Shown one piece after another: positions 37,945 to 47,000 of a DNA stretch of 49,419 nt. A program made the translations under genes and the position numbers. Source of the stretch: Halanaerobiaceae bacterium (GTDB lineage: Bacteria > Bacillota > Halanaerobiia > Halanaerobiales > DTU029); NCBI GenBank assembly GCA_012521855.1, contig JAAYLO010000162.1:1-49419 (forward strand), given 5' to 3'. Under the pieces are notes generated by a model. It did no database searches and had not been told where the DNA came from. It saw nothing but the letters and a program-made list of their open reading frames with translations. Each line of letters opens with the position of its first letter. Positions within the stretch are counted from its first letter, which is position 1.

Positions 37945-37956
37945 TCAAACGCTTGC
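37945..37956. promoter_or_regulatory. LacI-type operator 2 before malE
   Basis: TCAAACGCTTGC, centred at 37950/37951, is exactly two helical turns (20 bp) from operator 1. It is identical to the 12-base site in front of the GH31 gene. Confidence 0.65.
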
Positions 37957-38087
37957 ATTGTTACAGCATTACAATACATTTTATTATGACTCAGGTCAGG
38001 ATTTTTCTTCTTTTTTACATATGCCGTATTTTTTCTTTTACAGTAATGTATATGCCTGATAAACAATGAATTATACATCATCCCTTG

Positions 38088-40376
38088 CTATTTTTTTGTA
38101 ATAGAGCTTTTTCCTGTAATCCTGTACTTCTGATCAAAAAGCCCGATAATGATCTCTCTTTCACTTTCATTATAAATTTTTATCCCCTCTTCAGCTATAG
38201 ATATACTCAATAGAATTCCCCGGAAGTTTATTTTAAAACTATAGGAACTCCATTTTTCAGGCAGACAGGGGCTGAATACCGGTATACCCTCTTTGACCCT
38301 GAAACCTCCAAATCCATGAACGACTGCCAGCCAGGTACAGGACATACTTGTAATATGACAGCCGTCTTCACTGTCTTTATTATAGTTGTCAAGATCAAGC
38401 CTTGCTGAACGTAAATACATCTCATAGGCCTTTTCATAATCTCCAATTTTTGCAGCCAGAACGGCGTGTATACCTGGAGATAAAGAAGACTCATGAACAG
38501 TTCTGGGTTCATAAAAATGAAAATTCCTCCTGATGGTTTCCAGATCATAATGATCTTCTAGAAAAAATAATCCCTGCAGTACATCTGCCTGTTTTATGAA
38601 ACAGGAACGGAGTATCCTGTCCCAGGACCAGTGCTGATTTAAGGGCAGCTCCCTTTCATCAAGGTCTTTTATGGTAAGCAGCTCTTTATCCAGGTATCCA
38701 TCCTGCTGTAAGAAAATACCCAGTTTTTCATCAAAAGGATAATACATATTTTCAATTATTTCCCGCCATTTTTGAAGCTCTGCTGAACTTAAAGCTATCT
38801 TTTCTTTTAGTTTATTCAGGTCTGCAGGATATTCTCTTTCCAGAAAGTCCAGAACTTCCAGGCTATACTCCAGTGTCCAGGCTGCCATTCTGTTTGTATA
38901 CCAGTTATTATTAACATTATTCTCATATTCATTTGCTCCGGTAACACCGAGGATTACATATTTACCTTTCCTTTCAGAATAATTTACCCTTTCTGCCCAG
39001 AAGCGGGAAATGGCTGCAAGGACTTCAAATCCATAATCCAGTAAATATCTTTTGTCCCCCGTATAATTGACATAACTGTATATGGCATAGGCAATAACGG
39101 CATTGCGGTGTATCTCTTCAAAGGTAATCTCCCACTCATTGTGGCATTCTTCACCATTCATGGTAACCATGGGATAAAGGGCAGCACCTTCACTGAAACC
39201 TAATTTTCTGGCATTTTCCTTTGCCTTTTCCAGATGATGATAACGATACAAAAGAAGATTCCTTGCCACTGACTGCTCAGCTGTGCCCAGGTAAAAAGGG
39301 AGACAAAAGCCTTCTGTATCCCAGTATGTACCGCCGCCATACTTTTCTCCCGTAAAACCCTTCGGCCCAATGTTCAGTCTCTCATCCTTCCCGTTGTAAG
39401 TCTGGTTCAGTTGAAAGATGTTGAACCTGATACCCTGTTGTGCTGCCAGATCCCCATCTATCTTTATATCACTTTTTTCCCAGATTTCTGCCCAGGCCCT
39501 TCCATGCTCAGCCAGTAAGCTGTCAAAACCTGCATCCAGTGCTTCCCGGGATTTTTCCCTGCATACTTTTACAAGCTCCTCTACCGGATGATACCGGGAT
39601 GAGCTATTGGCAATATACTTATATAACTTCAGCTCTTCACCTTCTCCAATATTGATAACATATCTGTTGGCAACATACTTTTCCCTGCTTAAAAGCTCCA
39701 TCTCCTGATAAGTGCTTATATCACAACTCATATATGTACAGATATGAAAGTCCAGTTTTTTTGTCTTCAGCATCAGGTAAGCCTCATGTTCTTCAACTGA
39801 CCTTGCTGTCTCCTCCCAGAATTTTTCCCCGTAATTTGCATCCTGATTAATTACATCCCCGTCGAGGTAAGGGCTTATCTCCAGGATCCCGCTGAAATTC
39901 AATGCCCTGATTGAATGTGATATGGCGGCAACCTCAGCCCTGGCCATACTGATAAAACGTGCCGTTTCGACCTTGATACAGTTGCCATTATCAAACTCCA
40001 CAAGAAACTCCCTGCTTAAAAGCCCATTCCTCATATCCAGTATTCTGACAAATTCTTCTACATTACATTCAGCAAGGTCCAGTTCCTGCTCATTTACCTT
40101 TATATCGATCCCTATCCAGTTTGTAGAATTCAACACCTTTGCATAATAATCAGGATAGCCTATTTTCCACCAGCCTACGATGGTCTTATCAGGGTAATAA
40201 ACACCTGCTACATAGCTCCCCTGTAAAGATTCCCCGCTGTATTTTTCTTCAAAATTAGCCCTCTGGCCCATATAGCCATTACCAATACTGAAAATACTTT
40301 CTGCTAAAAGCTGCCTTTCCTTGCTAAATCCCCTTTCAATAATCTTCCAGGGATGAATTTCAAAATATTGTTCCAT
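38088..40376 (-). CDS. maltose phosphorylase (GH65)
   Basis: 762-residue cytoplasmic phosphorylase converting maltose plus phosphate to beta-glucose 1-phosphate and glucose. N-terminal beta-sandwich, alpha/alpha barrel and short C-terminal sheets are in the usual order. Active-site markers are YWDTEGFCLPFYL, MVTMNGEECHNEWEIT, GVTGANEYENNVNNNWYTN (with the general-acid glutamate) and EPRTVHESSLSPG. These match maltose phosphorylases more closely than kojibiose or trehalose enzymes, by memory of the family. SD AAGGAG, 9 bases before ATG. Last gene of the operon of the second sugar importer, which suggests maltose is its cargo. A beta-phosphoglucomutase is needed but is not in the window. Confidence 0.88.
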   Translation of the reverse strand: MEQYFEIHPWKIIERGFSKERQLLAESIFSIGNGYMGQRANFEEKYSGESLQGSYVAGVYYPDKTIVGWWKIGYPDYYAKVLNSTNWIGIDIKVNEQELDLAECNVEEFVRILDMRNGLLSREFLVEFDNGNCIKVETARFISMARAEVAAISHSIRALNFSGILEISPYLDGDVINQDANYGEKFWEETARSVEEHEAYLMLKTKKLDFHICTYMSCDISTYQEMELLSREKYVANRYVINIGEGEELKLYKYIANSSSRYHPVEELVKVCREKSREALDAGFDSLLAEHGRAWAEIWEKSDIKIDGDLAAQQGIRFNIFQLNQTYNGKDERLNIGPKGFTGEKYGGGTYWDTEGFCLPFYLGTAEQSVARNLLLYRYHHLEKAKENARKLGFSEGAALYPMVTMNGEECHNEWEITFEEIHRNAVIAYAIYSYVNYTGDKRYLLDYGFEVLAAISRFWAERVNYSERKGKYVILGVTGANEYENNVNNNWYTNRMAAWTLEYSLEVLDFLEREYPADLNKLKEKIALSSAELQKWREIIENMYYPFDEKLGIFLQQDGYLDKELLTIKDLDERELPLNQHWSWDRILRSCFIKQADVLQGLFFLEDHYDLETIRRNFHFYEPRTVHESSLSPGIHAVLAAKIGDYEKAYEMYLRSARLDLDNYNKDSEDGCHITSMSCTWLAVVHGFGGFRVKEGIPVFSPCLPEKWSSYSFKINFRGILLSISIAEEGIKIYNESEREIIIGLFDQKYRITGKSSITKK

Positions 40377-40395
40377 AATTCTTTACTCCTTTTCT

Positions 40396-41214
40396 TTATT
40401 TAATACTGCCCTCAACAAAACTCCTGATAATATGTCTCTGAGAAAAGAAATAGAATAAAATTACCGGAATTATGGCCAATATAAGGCCTGCCATGGCCAG
40501 ATTCCACTGTTTAGTATATTCACCGAAAAAGAAAAATACCCTTAATGGTATAGTATGTGTTTTTTCTTTATTAATTACCAGTGATGGTAAAAGATAATCA
40601 TTCCAGATCCAGGTTGCATTCAAAATAGCTACAGTAACTGATATGGGTTTCATGACTGGAAAGATAATATGCCAGAATAATTTCCAGTCATTACAGCCGT
40701 CTATTATAGCTGCTTCATCAAGTGACCTGGGGACACTCTTTATAAAACCATGGTAAAGAAAAATAGAAAAACTGGAACCAAAACCCAGGTACATAAAAAT
40801 AAGGCCGGGCATGTTAAGAAAATTCATTTTCCCCATGAGCCGGATCAGGGGCAGCATGACAGATTGAAATGGAATCAACATGGCTGAAATAAAGAAATAA
40901 AAGATAAATGTACTGGTCCCTGTCTTTGTTCTCTCCAGTTTCCAGCCGGCCATGGCAGAAAAGACAATTATCAATATTATGCTCCCTGTACTTATAAGCA
41001 AAGAATTTAGAAAAGCCCTTGGAAAATTCAGCCTCTCCCAGGCCAGAACAAAATTATCAAAATAAAGCGTATCCGGCAAACCCAGGGTATCCAGGAACAA
41101 CTCTCTCCTGGTTTTGAAAGAGTTAATGATCATTATGTAAAAAGGAAATAAATAAAGGGCAGAAAGCACCAGACCAATAAGTGCCAGGATAAATCTCTTT
41201 TTCCTTACCGTCAC
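40396..41214 (-). CDS. sugar ABC transporter permease (MalG-like, second system)
   Basis: 272-residue, six-helix permease with the EAA loop DEAAIIDGCNDWKLFWHIIF. Starts at GTG 41214, overlapping the preceding stop codon as GTGA. Sits directly before the maltose phosphorylase gene (19 bases). Confidence 0.92.
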   Translation of the reverse strand: MTVRKKRFILALIGLVLSALYLFPFYIMIINSFKTRRELFLDTLGLPDTLYFDNFVLAWERLNFPRAFLNSLLISTGSIILIIVFSAMAGWKLERTKTGTSTFIFYFFISAMLIPFQSVMLPLIRLMGKMNFLNMPGLIFMYLGFGSSFSIFLYHGFIKSVPRSLDEAAIIDGCNDWKLFWHIIFPVMKPISVTVAILNATWIWNDYLLPSLVINKEKTHTIPLRVFFFFGEYTKQWNLAMAGLILAIIPVILFYFFSQRHIIRSFVEGSIK

Positions 41215-42074
41215 ATCTCCACCTCCCCTCTTTTTGATACATAAACCTGGCTGAGGGTAAAAAAGCCCACGATAATCAGAAATATAACTGCTTTAGCCTG
41301 GGCCTCTCCCATTTTCATAAATGAAAAAGCAGTATTATATATATTCATTGCCAGCATCTCAGTAGAACGAGCCGGACCGCCGGCAGTCAATGATAAATTC
41401 TGGTCATATAACTTAAAGGAATTGGAAAGAGTTAAAAACAGGCTTACAGTAAAAGCAGGCCTTACCATTGGTAAAACAATATTTTTCACCTTCATCCAGC
41501 TTCCTGCACCATCAATCTCAGCAGCCTCAATCAACTCCCGTGGAATACCCTGTATTGCCGCAATATAGATAACCATCACATAACCTGAAAGCTGCCAGAT
41601 CATCAGAATAAGCAGGGCCTGGAAAGAAGTCTGCGTAGTAGATAACCAGCCCATCAAGAACTTCAGGCCGGTATATTCTCCCAGGGCCCCAAAGGCGCCT
41701 GTAAATATAAACTGCCAGATAAACCCCAATATAATACCGCCTATCAAGTTTGGCATAAAAAAGATTGTCCTTAGAAAATTACTGATTTTAAGCCCTCTGG
41801 TCACAAGTAAAGCCAGTAAAAACCCGATAAGATTAATAAAAAAGACAGAAAATAAAGTGAATTTAACCGTAAAAACAAAAGATTTAGCAAAATGAACATC
41901 CTTTAATAATTTAGCATAATTACTGAGTCCGATAAAGTCTACCTCAGCATTAATTCCATTCCAATTGGTAAATGAATAATATATCCCGAAAAGCAGTGGT
42001 ATTATTACGACTATGATAAAAGCTGTCAGGCAGGGGCCTACAAAGAGCCAGAAAGAAACCCAGCTTCTTCTCAT
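41211..42074 (-). CDS. sugar ABC transporter permease (UgpA/MalF-like, second system)
   Basis: 287-residue, six-helix permease with the EAA loop IEAAEIDGAGSWMKVKNIVL. It lacks the extra N-terminal helices seen in the malF gene at 35202. SD GGGGG/GGAG. It overlaps the next permease gene by 4 bases. Confidence 0.92.
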   Translation of the reverse strand: MRRSWVSFWLFVGPCLTAFIIVVIIPLLFGIYYSFTNWNGINAEVDFIGLSNYAKLLKDVHFAKSFVFTVKFTLFSVFFINLIGFLLALLVTRGLKISNFLRTIFFMPNLIGGIILGFIWQFIFTGAFGALGEYTGLKFLMGWLSTTQTSFQALLILMIWQLSGYVMVIYIAAIQGIPRELIEAAEIDGAGSWMKVKNIVLPMVRPAFTVSLFLTLSNSFKLYDQNLSLTAGGPARSTEMLAMNIYNTAFSFMKMGEAQAKAVIFLIIVGFFTLSQVYVSKRGEVEM

Positions 42075-42138
42075 TTCTCCATCCCCCTTGCAAAATCCTC
42101 CAGAAATATACCCGTTTATTTCTTTCCTCCCTTTTCAG

Positions 42139-42175
42139 AGTATGAGAGTCATTGTAAAACAATGACTCTCATACT
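42139..42175 (-). promoter_or_regulatory. hairpin between second binding-protein gene and its permeases
   Basis: Perfect 16-base arms, AGTATGAGAGTCATTG and its complement, enclose a 5-base loop. There is no T-run afterwards. Same place and likely same role as the hairpins at 5724 and 36542. Confidence 0.7.
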
Positions 42176-42185
42176 ATTACAGTTC

Positions 42186-43451
42186 TCAGTTTCTGGCCTC
42201 AGACCACTCTTTTTTACAGATCTCTTCCAGTTCATCCCAGCTGATATCTCCAGCCAGATATGCCTGTATATTTGCACCCAGGACCTGTTCACCCCAGCCG
42301 GAGGGATAACCCATAAATACCCAGGACATTGTTTTTCCTGCCTCAGAGTATTTTAAGACATCCTGCCCCAGGGGATCGGAAGGTGTTAAACCATCATATC
42401 CCCCTATAGCCGGGATAAATTTAAACTCATTAATAATCAATTCCTTCCCGGCAGGGGAAGTATACAACCAGTTCAGGAAATCTTTAGCAGCAGCCTTTTC
42501 TTCTTCAGGGACATTTTTGTTAATTGTCCAGTACATTGGAATACCGACAGGGATACAATCCTCTACAACCCCTTTCAGTGGAATAGGCAAAATACCTATA
42601 TTCCTGGCCAGTTCTTCATCCATAGAGGCTACACTGTTATATACCCAGTTTCCCTGTTGCATCAGTGCAACCTGTTCCAGAGAAAAGAGGCCCTCTACCT
42701 GAGCAGCGTAATCAACGGCATTCAGTGAAGAAACAAGTCCAGAAGGTTTATAGGCATATTTTGCCTGTAAATCAACAAGTAATTTAAACTCTTCACCATA
42801 TGTAAAATCTACTTCCTTTGCATTATATGCAGTTAAAACATCGCCAAATTCCTGGCTGAAAGCTACATTCGAGAGATGGAGCCCTGTTATCCATTTTTCT
42901 TTTGGGGCAAAAGCAATTGGCGCCTTCAAGCCCAATTCACCTTTTCTGGCTTCCAGAATTTCAAGGGCTTCAACCAGAGCATCATAGCTATTAATTTTTC
43001 CTGCATCAATCCCTGCCTTTTCAAAGATGGTTTTGTTGTATATAAAGCCATACCCTTCCTGATTAAAGGGCATTCCATATATCTTGCCGTCAACAGTGAC
43101 ACCATCAAGGACTCCCCGGTATGCCAGTTCTACCCAGGGCTGATCGGATAGATCTTCCAGGTAATCTATCCAGTCCTCTACATCCTGCGGACCGCCAATA
43201 TTAAAAATAGTTGGTTCATTGCCTGATGCAAACCTCGAGCGTAATGCTGCACCATAATCATCCCCGCCGCCGACTGTTTGAATACTCACTATTATACCCG
43301 GGTGCTCTTCCATATACATCTTTGCTGCCTTTTCCAGAACATCTTTTGTCTCCACCTTGAATTGAAATACATCCACTTCAATTTCAGCCGCCCATAATGT
43401 AACCGGGAAGAGAAAAACCAATAAAAGAGATAAGAAATACCGGCATTTCAT
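42186..43451 (-). CDS. sugar ABC transporter solute-binding protein (second system)
   Basis: 421-residue SBP_bac_1 protein. The signal peptide (hydrophobic residues about 5-19, cut after WAA) has no lipobox. Family stretches include FQFKVETKDVLEKAAKMY, DGKIYGMPFNQEGYGFIYNK and ALMQQGNWVYNS. GGAGG lies upstream of the ATG. It heads an operon with two permeases and the GH65 phosphorylase, so maltose or a similar glucobiose is the inferred ligand. Promoter and LacI-like operator are at 43523-43569. Confidence 0.92.
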   Translation of the reverse strand: MKCRYFLSLLLVFLFPVTLWAAEIEVDVFQFKVETKDVLEKAAKMYMEEHPGIIVSIQTVGGGDDYGAALRSRFASGNEPTIFNIGGPQDVEDWIDYLEDLSDQPWVELAYRGVLDGVTVDGKIYGMPFNQEGYGFIYNKTIFEKAGIDAGKINSYDALVEALEILEARKGELGLKAPIAFAPKEKWITGLHLSNVAFSQEFGDVLTAYNAKEVDFTYGEEFKLLVDLQAKYAYKPSGLVSSLNAVDYAAQVEGLFSLEQVALMQQGNWVYNSVASMDEELARNIGILPIPLKGVVEDCIPVGIPMYWTINKNVPEEEKAAAKDFLNWLYTSPAGKELIINEFKFIPAIGGYDGLTPSDPLGQDVLKYSEAGKTMSWVFMGYPSGWGEQVLGANIQAYLAGDISWDELEEICKKEWSEARN

Positions 43452-43522
43452 GATAAATCATCCTCCTTATTTTTCATCTACTACCCTTTTTAGGGATAGT
43501 GCTATAAGTAATATATTCCTGT

Positions 43523-43534
43523 GCAATCGTTTGT
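43523..43534. promoter_or_regulatory. LacI-type operator (two mismatches) before the second sugar operon
   Basis: GCAATCGTTTGT differs from the perfect malE operator at two positions. It begins about 7 bases after the -10 element of the promoter at 43541-43569, the same geometry as in front of the GH31 gene. Confidence 0.5.
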
Positions 43535-43540
43535 ATTCAT

Positions 43541-43569
43541 ATTTTAACATATATTTGCAAAATATGCAA
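43541..43569 (-). promoter_or_regulatory. promoter of the second sugar-importer operon
   Basis: Minus-strand -10 TAAAAT (43541-43546) with a 17-base spacer to TTGCAT (43564-43569). The -35 is weak, the -10 good. Confidence 0.5.
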
Positions 43570-43641
43570 TCATATAAATTTTTAAGAAAGTGGAATAATA
43601 AAAAGAAAGGCTTTTACAGTATCCTTGCCATATAGAAGGGG

Positions 43642-43830
43642 ATGATGAAGCTGAAAGAAAAAAAATACAATAATAAATTTAAAAACAGGATGATGGAGAT
43701 GCCTGTTGAAAACCATCAAACTGCAGCCTGGATAAATATAGAAAGCCTTGAAGGTGAAGCCAGGGTTTTTAACCCCGCTTTTTATGGAGCAGAGGAAGCC
43801 AAAGAATATGTAGATGAAAACCAGAAATGA
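43642..43830 (+). CDS. small DUF3787-type protein
   Basis: 62-residue cytoplasmic protein and the only intact plus-strand gene I can support. The pattern MPVENHQTAAWINIE followed by AKEYVDENQK matches, by memory, the DUF3787 family of small clostridial proteins of unknown function. GAAGGGG lies at the start; the ATG at 43645 has slightly better spacing than 43642. It runs between the second sugar operon and nifJ with a possible terminator at 43839. The overlapping minus-strand frame is a shadow. Confidence 0.65.
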   Translation: MMKLKEKKYNNKFKNRMMEMPVENHQTAAWINIESLEGEARVFNPAFYGAEEAKEYVDENQK

Positions 43831-43838
43831 TTCCGGAA

Positions 43839-43869
43839 AAGGAGATAGAATACCAATGGCTATCTCCTT
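43839..43869 (+). terminator. hairpin terminator after the DUF3787-type gene
   Basis: AAGGAGATAG and CTATCTCCTT pair around an 11-base loop. The following T-tract (CTGAGTTTCTCCTTT) is weak. Confidence 0.45.
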
Positions 43870-43988
43870 CTGAGTTTCTCCTTTACCTCTCCCTTTATTA
43901 TTAAATAGAAAGTCCTGATTAAAATATTTCATATTATTCCATATCCCGTCCAGATAAATAATGGTTATTTTCCTGCTTATTTCCTGAG

Positions 43989-44020
43989 TAAAAACAGGCC
44001 GGTTTAAGAACCGGCCTGTT
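43989..44020 (-). terminator. Rho-independent terminator of nifJ
   Basis: Perfect 12-base arms AACAGGCCGGTT and AACCGGCCTGTT with a 4-base loop, followed by TTTTT on the minus strand. The ascending arm encodes the last residues of the enzyme (E-Q-A-G) and the stop codon lies in the loop. Confidence 0.85.
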
Positions 44021-47000
44021 CCGCCAGGCGTTTATATTTTTCATATCTCTCCCTGGCATCTTTCTCTGCTTTTGCAAAAAGCTCTTCCGCGATTTCGGGG
44101 AAGGTATTTTTGATCTGGGTAAACCTGATCTCTGTTTCCATAAAATCCCGCACTGATCCTTTCGGCTCTTTTGAATCCAGAATAAAGGGGTTTTTCCCCT
44201 CTTCTTTCAGCAGGGGATTATATCTATAAAGGTGCCAGTAGCCGGTTTCAACAGCTCTCCTTTCCTGTGCTACAGATTTCCCCATTCCTGTTTTGATTCC
44301 ATGGCTTACACAGGGAGCATAAGCGATTATCAGGGAGGGGCCGTTGTATTGTTCTGCCTCCAGAAAGGCTTTTATGGTCTGGTTCATATTGGCACCCATG
44401 GCAACCTGGGCTACATATACATAACCATAACTGATAGCCATCATACCCAGGTCCTTTTTCTTTGTCCTCTTTCCTGAGGCTGCAAACTTGGCCACTGCCG
44501 CTGTCGGGGTGGACTTGGATGACTGGCCGCCTGTGTTTGAATAGATCTCTGTATCGAGAACAAGTATATTCACATCTTCTCCAGAGGCCAGGACATGATC
44601 AAGCCCGCCATACCCGATATCATAAGCCCAGCCGTCACCGCCGATGATCCACTGTGATTTTTTGACCAGAAAATCCCTGTACTTAAGTATCTCCTGAATC
44701 AGCTTATTGTCTTCATATTCCGGCTTTTCGATTATCTCCAGGAGTTTATTGCTGGCATCCCTGGAGGCTTCTCCATTATTCATATTATCCAGCCAGTATT
44801 TAAAGGCATTTTTGCAATCGGCATCAATCACTGCATCCAGCCCCTCTTCCATCAGATTTTTCAATTTCTGCCGGATCTGGCTGACACCAAGATACATTCC
44901 ATATCCAAACTCTGCATTATCTTCAAAGAGGGAATTGGCCCAGGCCGGCCCTTTACCTTCATGATTTACAGTGTAGGGAATAGATGTTTCACTGGCACTC
45001 CAGATCGATGAACAACCGGTGGCATTGGCAATCATCATCCTGTCTCCAAACAATTGGGTAGCCAGCTTGACATAGGCTGGTTCTCCGCAACCTGGGCAGG
45101 CACCATGAAATTCCAGTAATGGTTTAGCAAACTGGGTTCCTTTTACAGTAGTTTTTGTCATCAAATTATCCTTATATCTCACATGGTTAGCAGCATATTC
45201 CCAGTTCTCCAGCTGCCGGGGTATCTCTTCTTCTGCATCCACCATTACCAGGGCCTTCTCCGGGGCAGGGCAGATATCAGCGCAATTGGTACAACCTGTA
45301 CAATCCATCGTGCTAACCTGAATCCTGTAATGGTAATCAGCTGGTACGGGTTTTCCTGCCCCTATTGTCTCAAAACTGGCAGGGGCATTCTTTTTCTCTT
45401 CTTCATCAAGCAGGAAAGGCCGGATAACAGCATGTGGACAGATAAATGAACACTGGTTACACTGGATACAGTTTTCCGGCTGCCACTGAGGGACCATGAC
45501 AGCAATACCCCGTTTTTCATACTTTGTAGTCCCCAGCGGAAAGCTGCCATCCTCCATGCCGCGGAAAACACTGACCGGGAGTTCATCTCCCTCCCTTCTT
45601 GCAGCAGGCCTTTTTATCCTCTTCATAAAATCAGGTTCTTCCTTTTCAGGATATTCCTCTTCATTATCTCCGGCATTCTTCCATTCTGGAGGCAGTTCTA
45701 CCTTGATGAGCCTTTCCAGGGACATGTCAACGGCTTTATAATTCATCTCAACAATATTTCTTCCCTTATTCCCATAGGTCTTTTCTATATAGTCCTTTAA
45801 ATATCTTATTGCATCATCAATGGGGATAACATTGGACAGCTTGAAAAATACTGTCTGCATGACCATGTTAATCCTGTTGTTTAACCCGACTTCCCTGGCA
45901 ATACTTACTGCATCAATTATATAAAAATCAATATCATAATCAGCAAGATATCTTTTTAGAGCCGCCGGAAGTTTTTCCTCCAGCTCTTCCGGGCTCCAGG
46001 GACAGTTCAAGACAAAGGTACCATTCTTCTTAAGGCCCTTCACAATATCATAGTGGTAGATAAACGACTTATTATGGCAGGCAATATAATCAGCATCGTA
46101 AACCAGATAGGATGACTTGATGGGTTTTTTGCCAAACCTCAGATGAGATATGGTGGTACCGCCTGATTTTTTGCTGTCATAGGCAAAATAACCCTGTACA
46201 TAGAGATCTGTCTTATCCCCTATGATCTTGATGGCCATCTTGTTTGCCCCCACTGTACCATCAGAACCAAGGCCCCATAATCTGCAGTTGATGGTCCCTT
46301 CAGGTGTTGTATCAATTATCTCCTCTTCAGGCAGGGAAGTATTTGCCACATCATCAACTATTCCTACAGTAAACTGGTTTTTGGGGCTCTCTTCTTTCAG
46401 GTTATTGAAAACAGCCAGAATCTGGGAGGGCCTGACATCTTTCTGGCCCAGTCCATACCTGCCCCCGACAATCACTGGCTGGATATCCCTGCCGTAAAAG
46501 AGATTCCGGACATCCTGATACAGGGGCTCGCCGGGTGCTCCCGGCTCCTTTGTCCTGTCCAGAACGGCGATTTTCTTTACTGTATCAGGAAGGACTTTAA
46601 AAAAGTATTTTTCGGAAAAGGGCCGGTAAAGATGGACATTAATCATCCCTGCCTTTTCCCCCTTATCCAGCAGATAATCCACAACCTCCTGAACAACATT
46701 TGAGCCAGATCCCATTGAGACTATAATATGTTCAGCATTATCAGCACCATAATATGTGAAGGGGTGATATTCCCTGCCGCTTATCTCAGAAATACTCTGC
46801 ATATATTCTGCAACAATGTCTGCCACATTTTCATAAAAGGGATTACAGGCCTCTCTCTGCTGGAAATACAGGTCAGGGTTCTGGGCTGTTCCCCTCAGGA
46901 CAGGCCTTTCCGGGTTAAGGGATCTATTTCTGAATTTTTCCACAGCATTATAATCCAGTAAACTTCCTAACACTTCATAATCCAGCAGCTCTATCTTATT

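Noticed and set aside
37893..38081. 62-codon minus-strand frame upstream of malE
   Set aside because: It overlaps the LacI operators and the leader inverted repeat, has no SD and resembles no protein.
43582..43932. 116-codon minus-strand frame opposite the DUF3787-type gene
   Set aside because: The translation is Phe-rich, with no SD, and mirrors a plus-strand gene with a recognisable family pattern.
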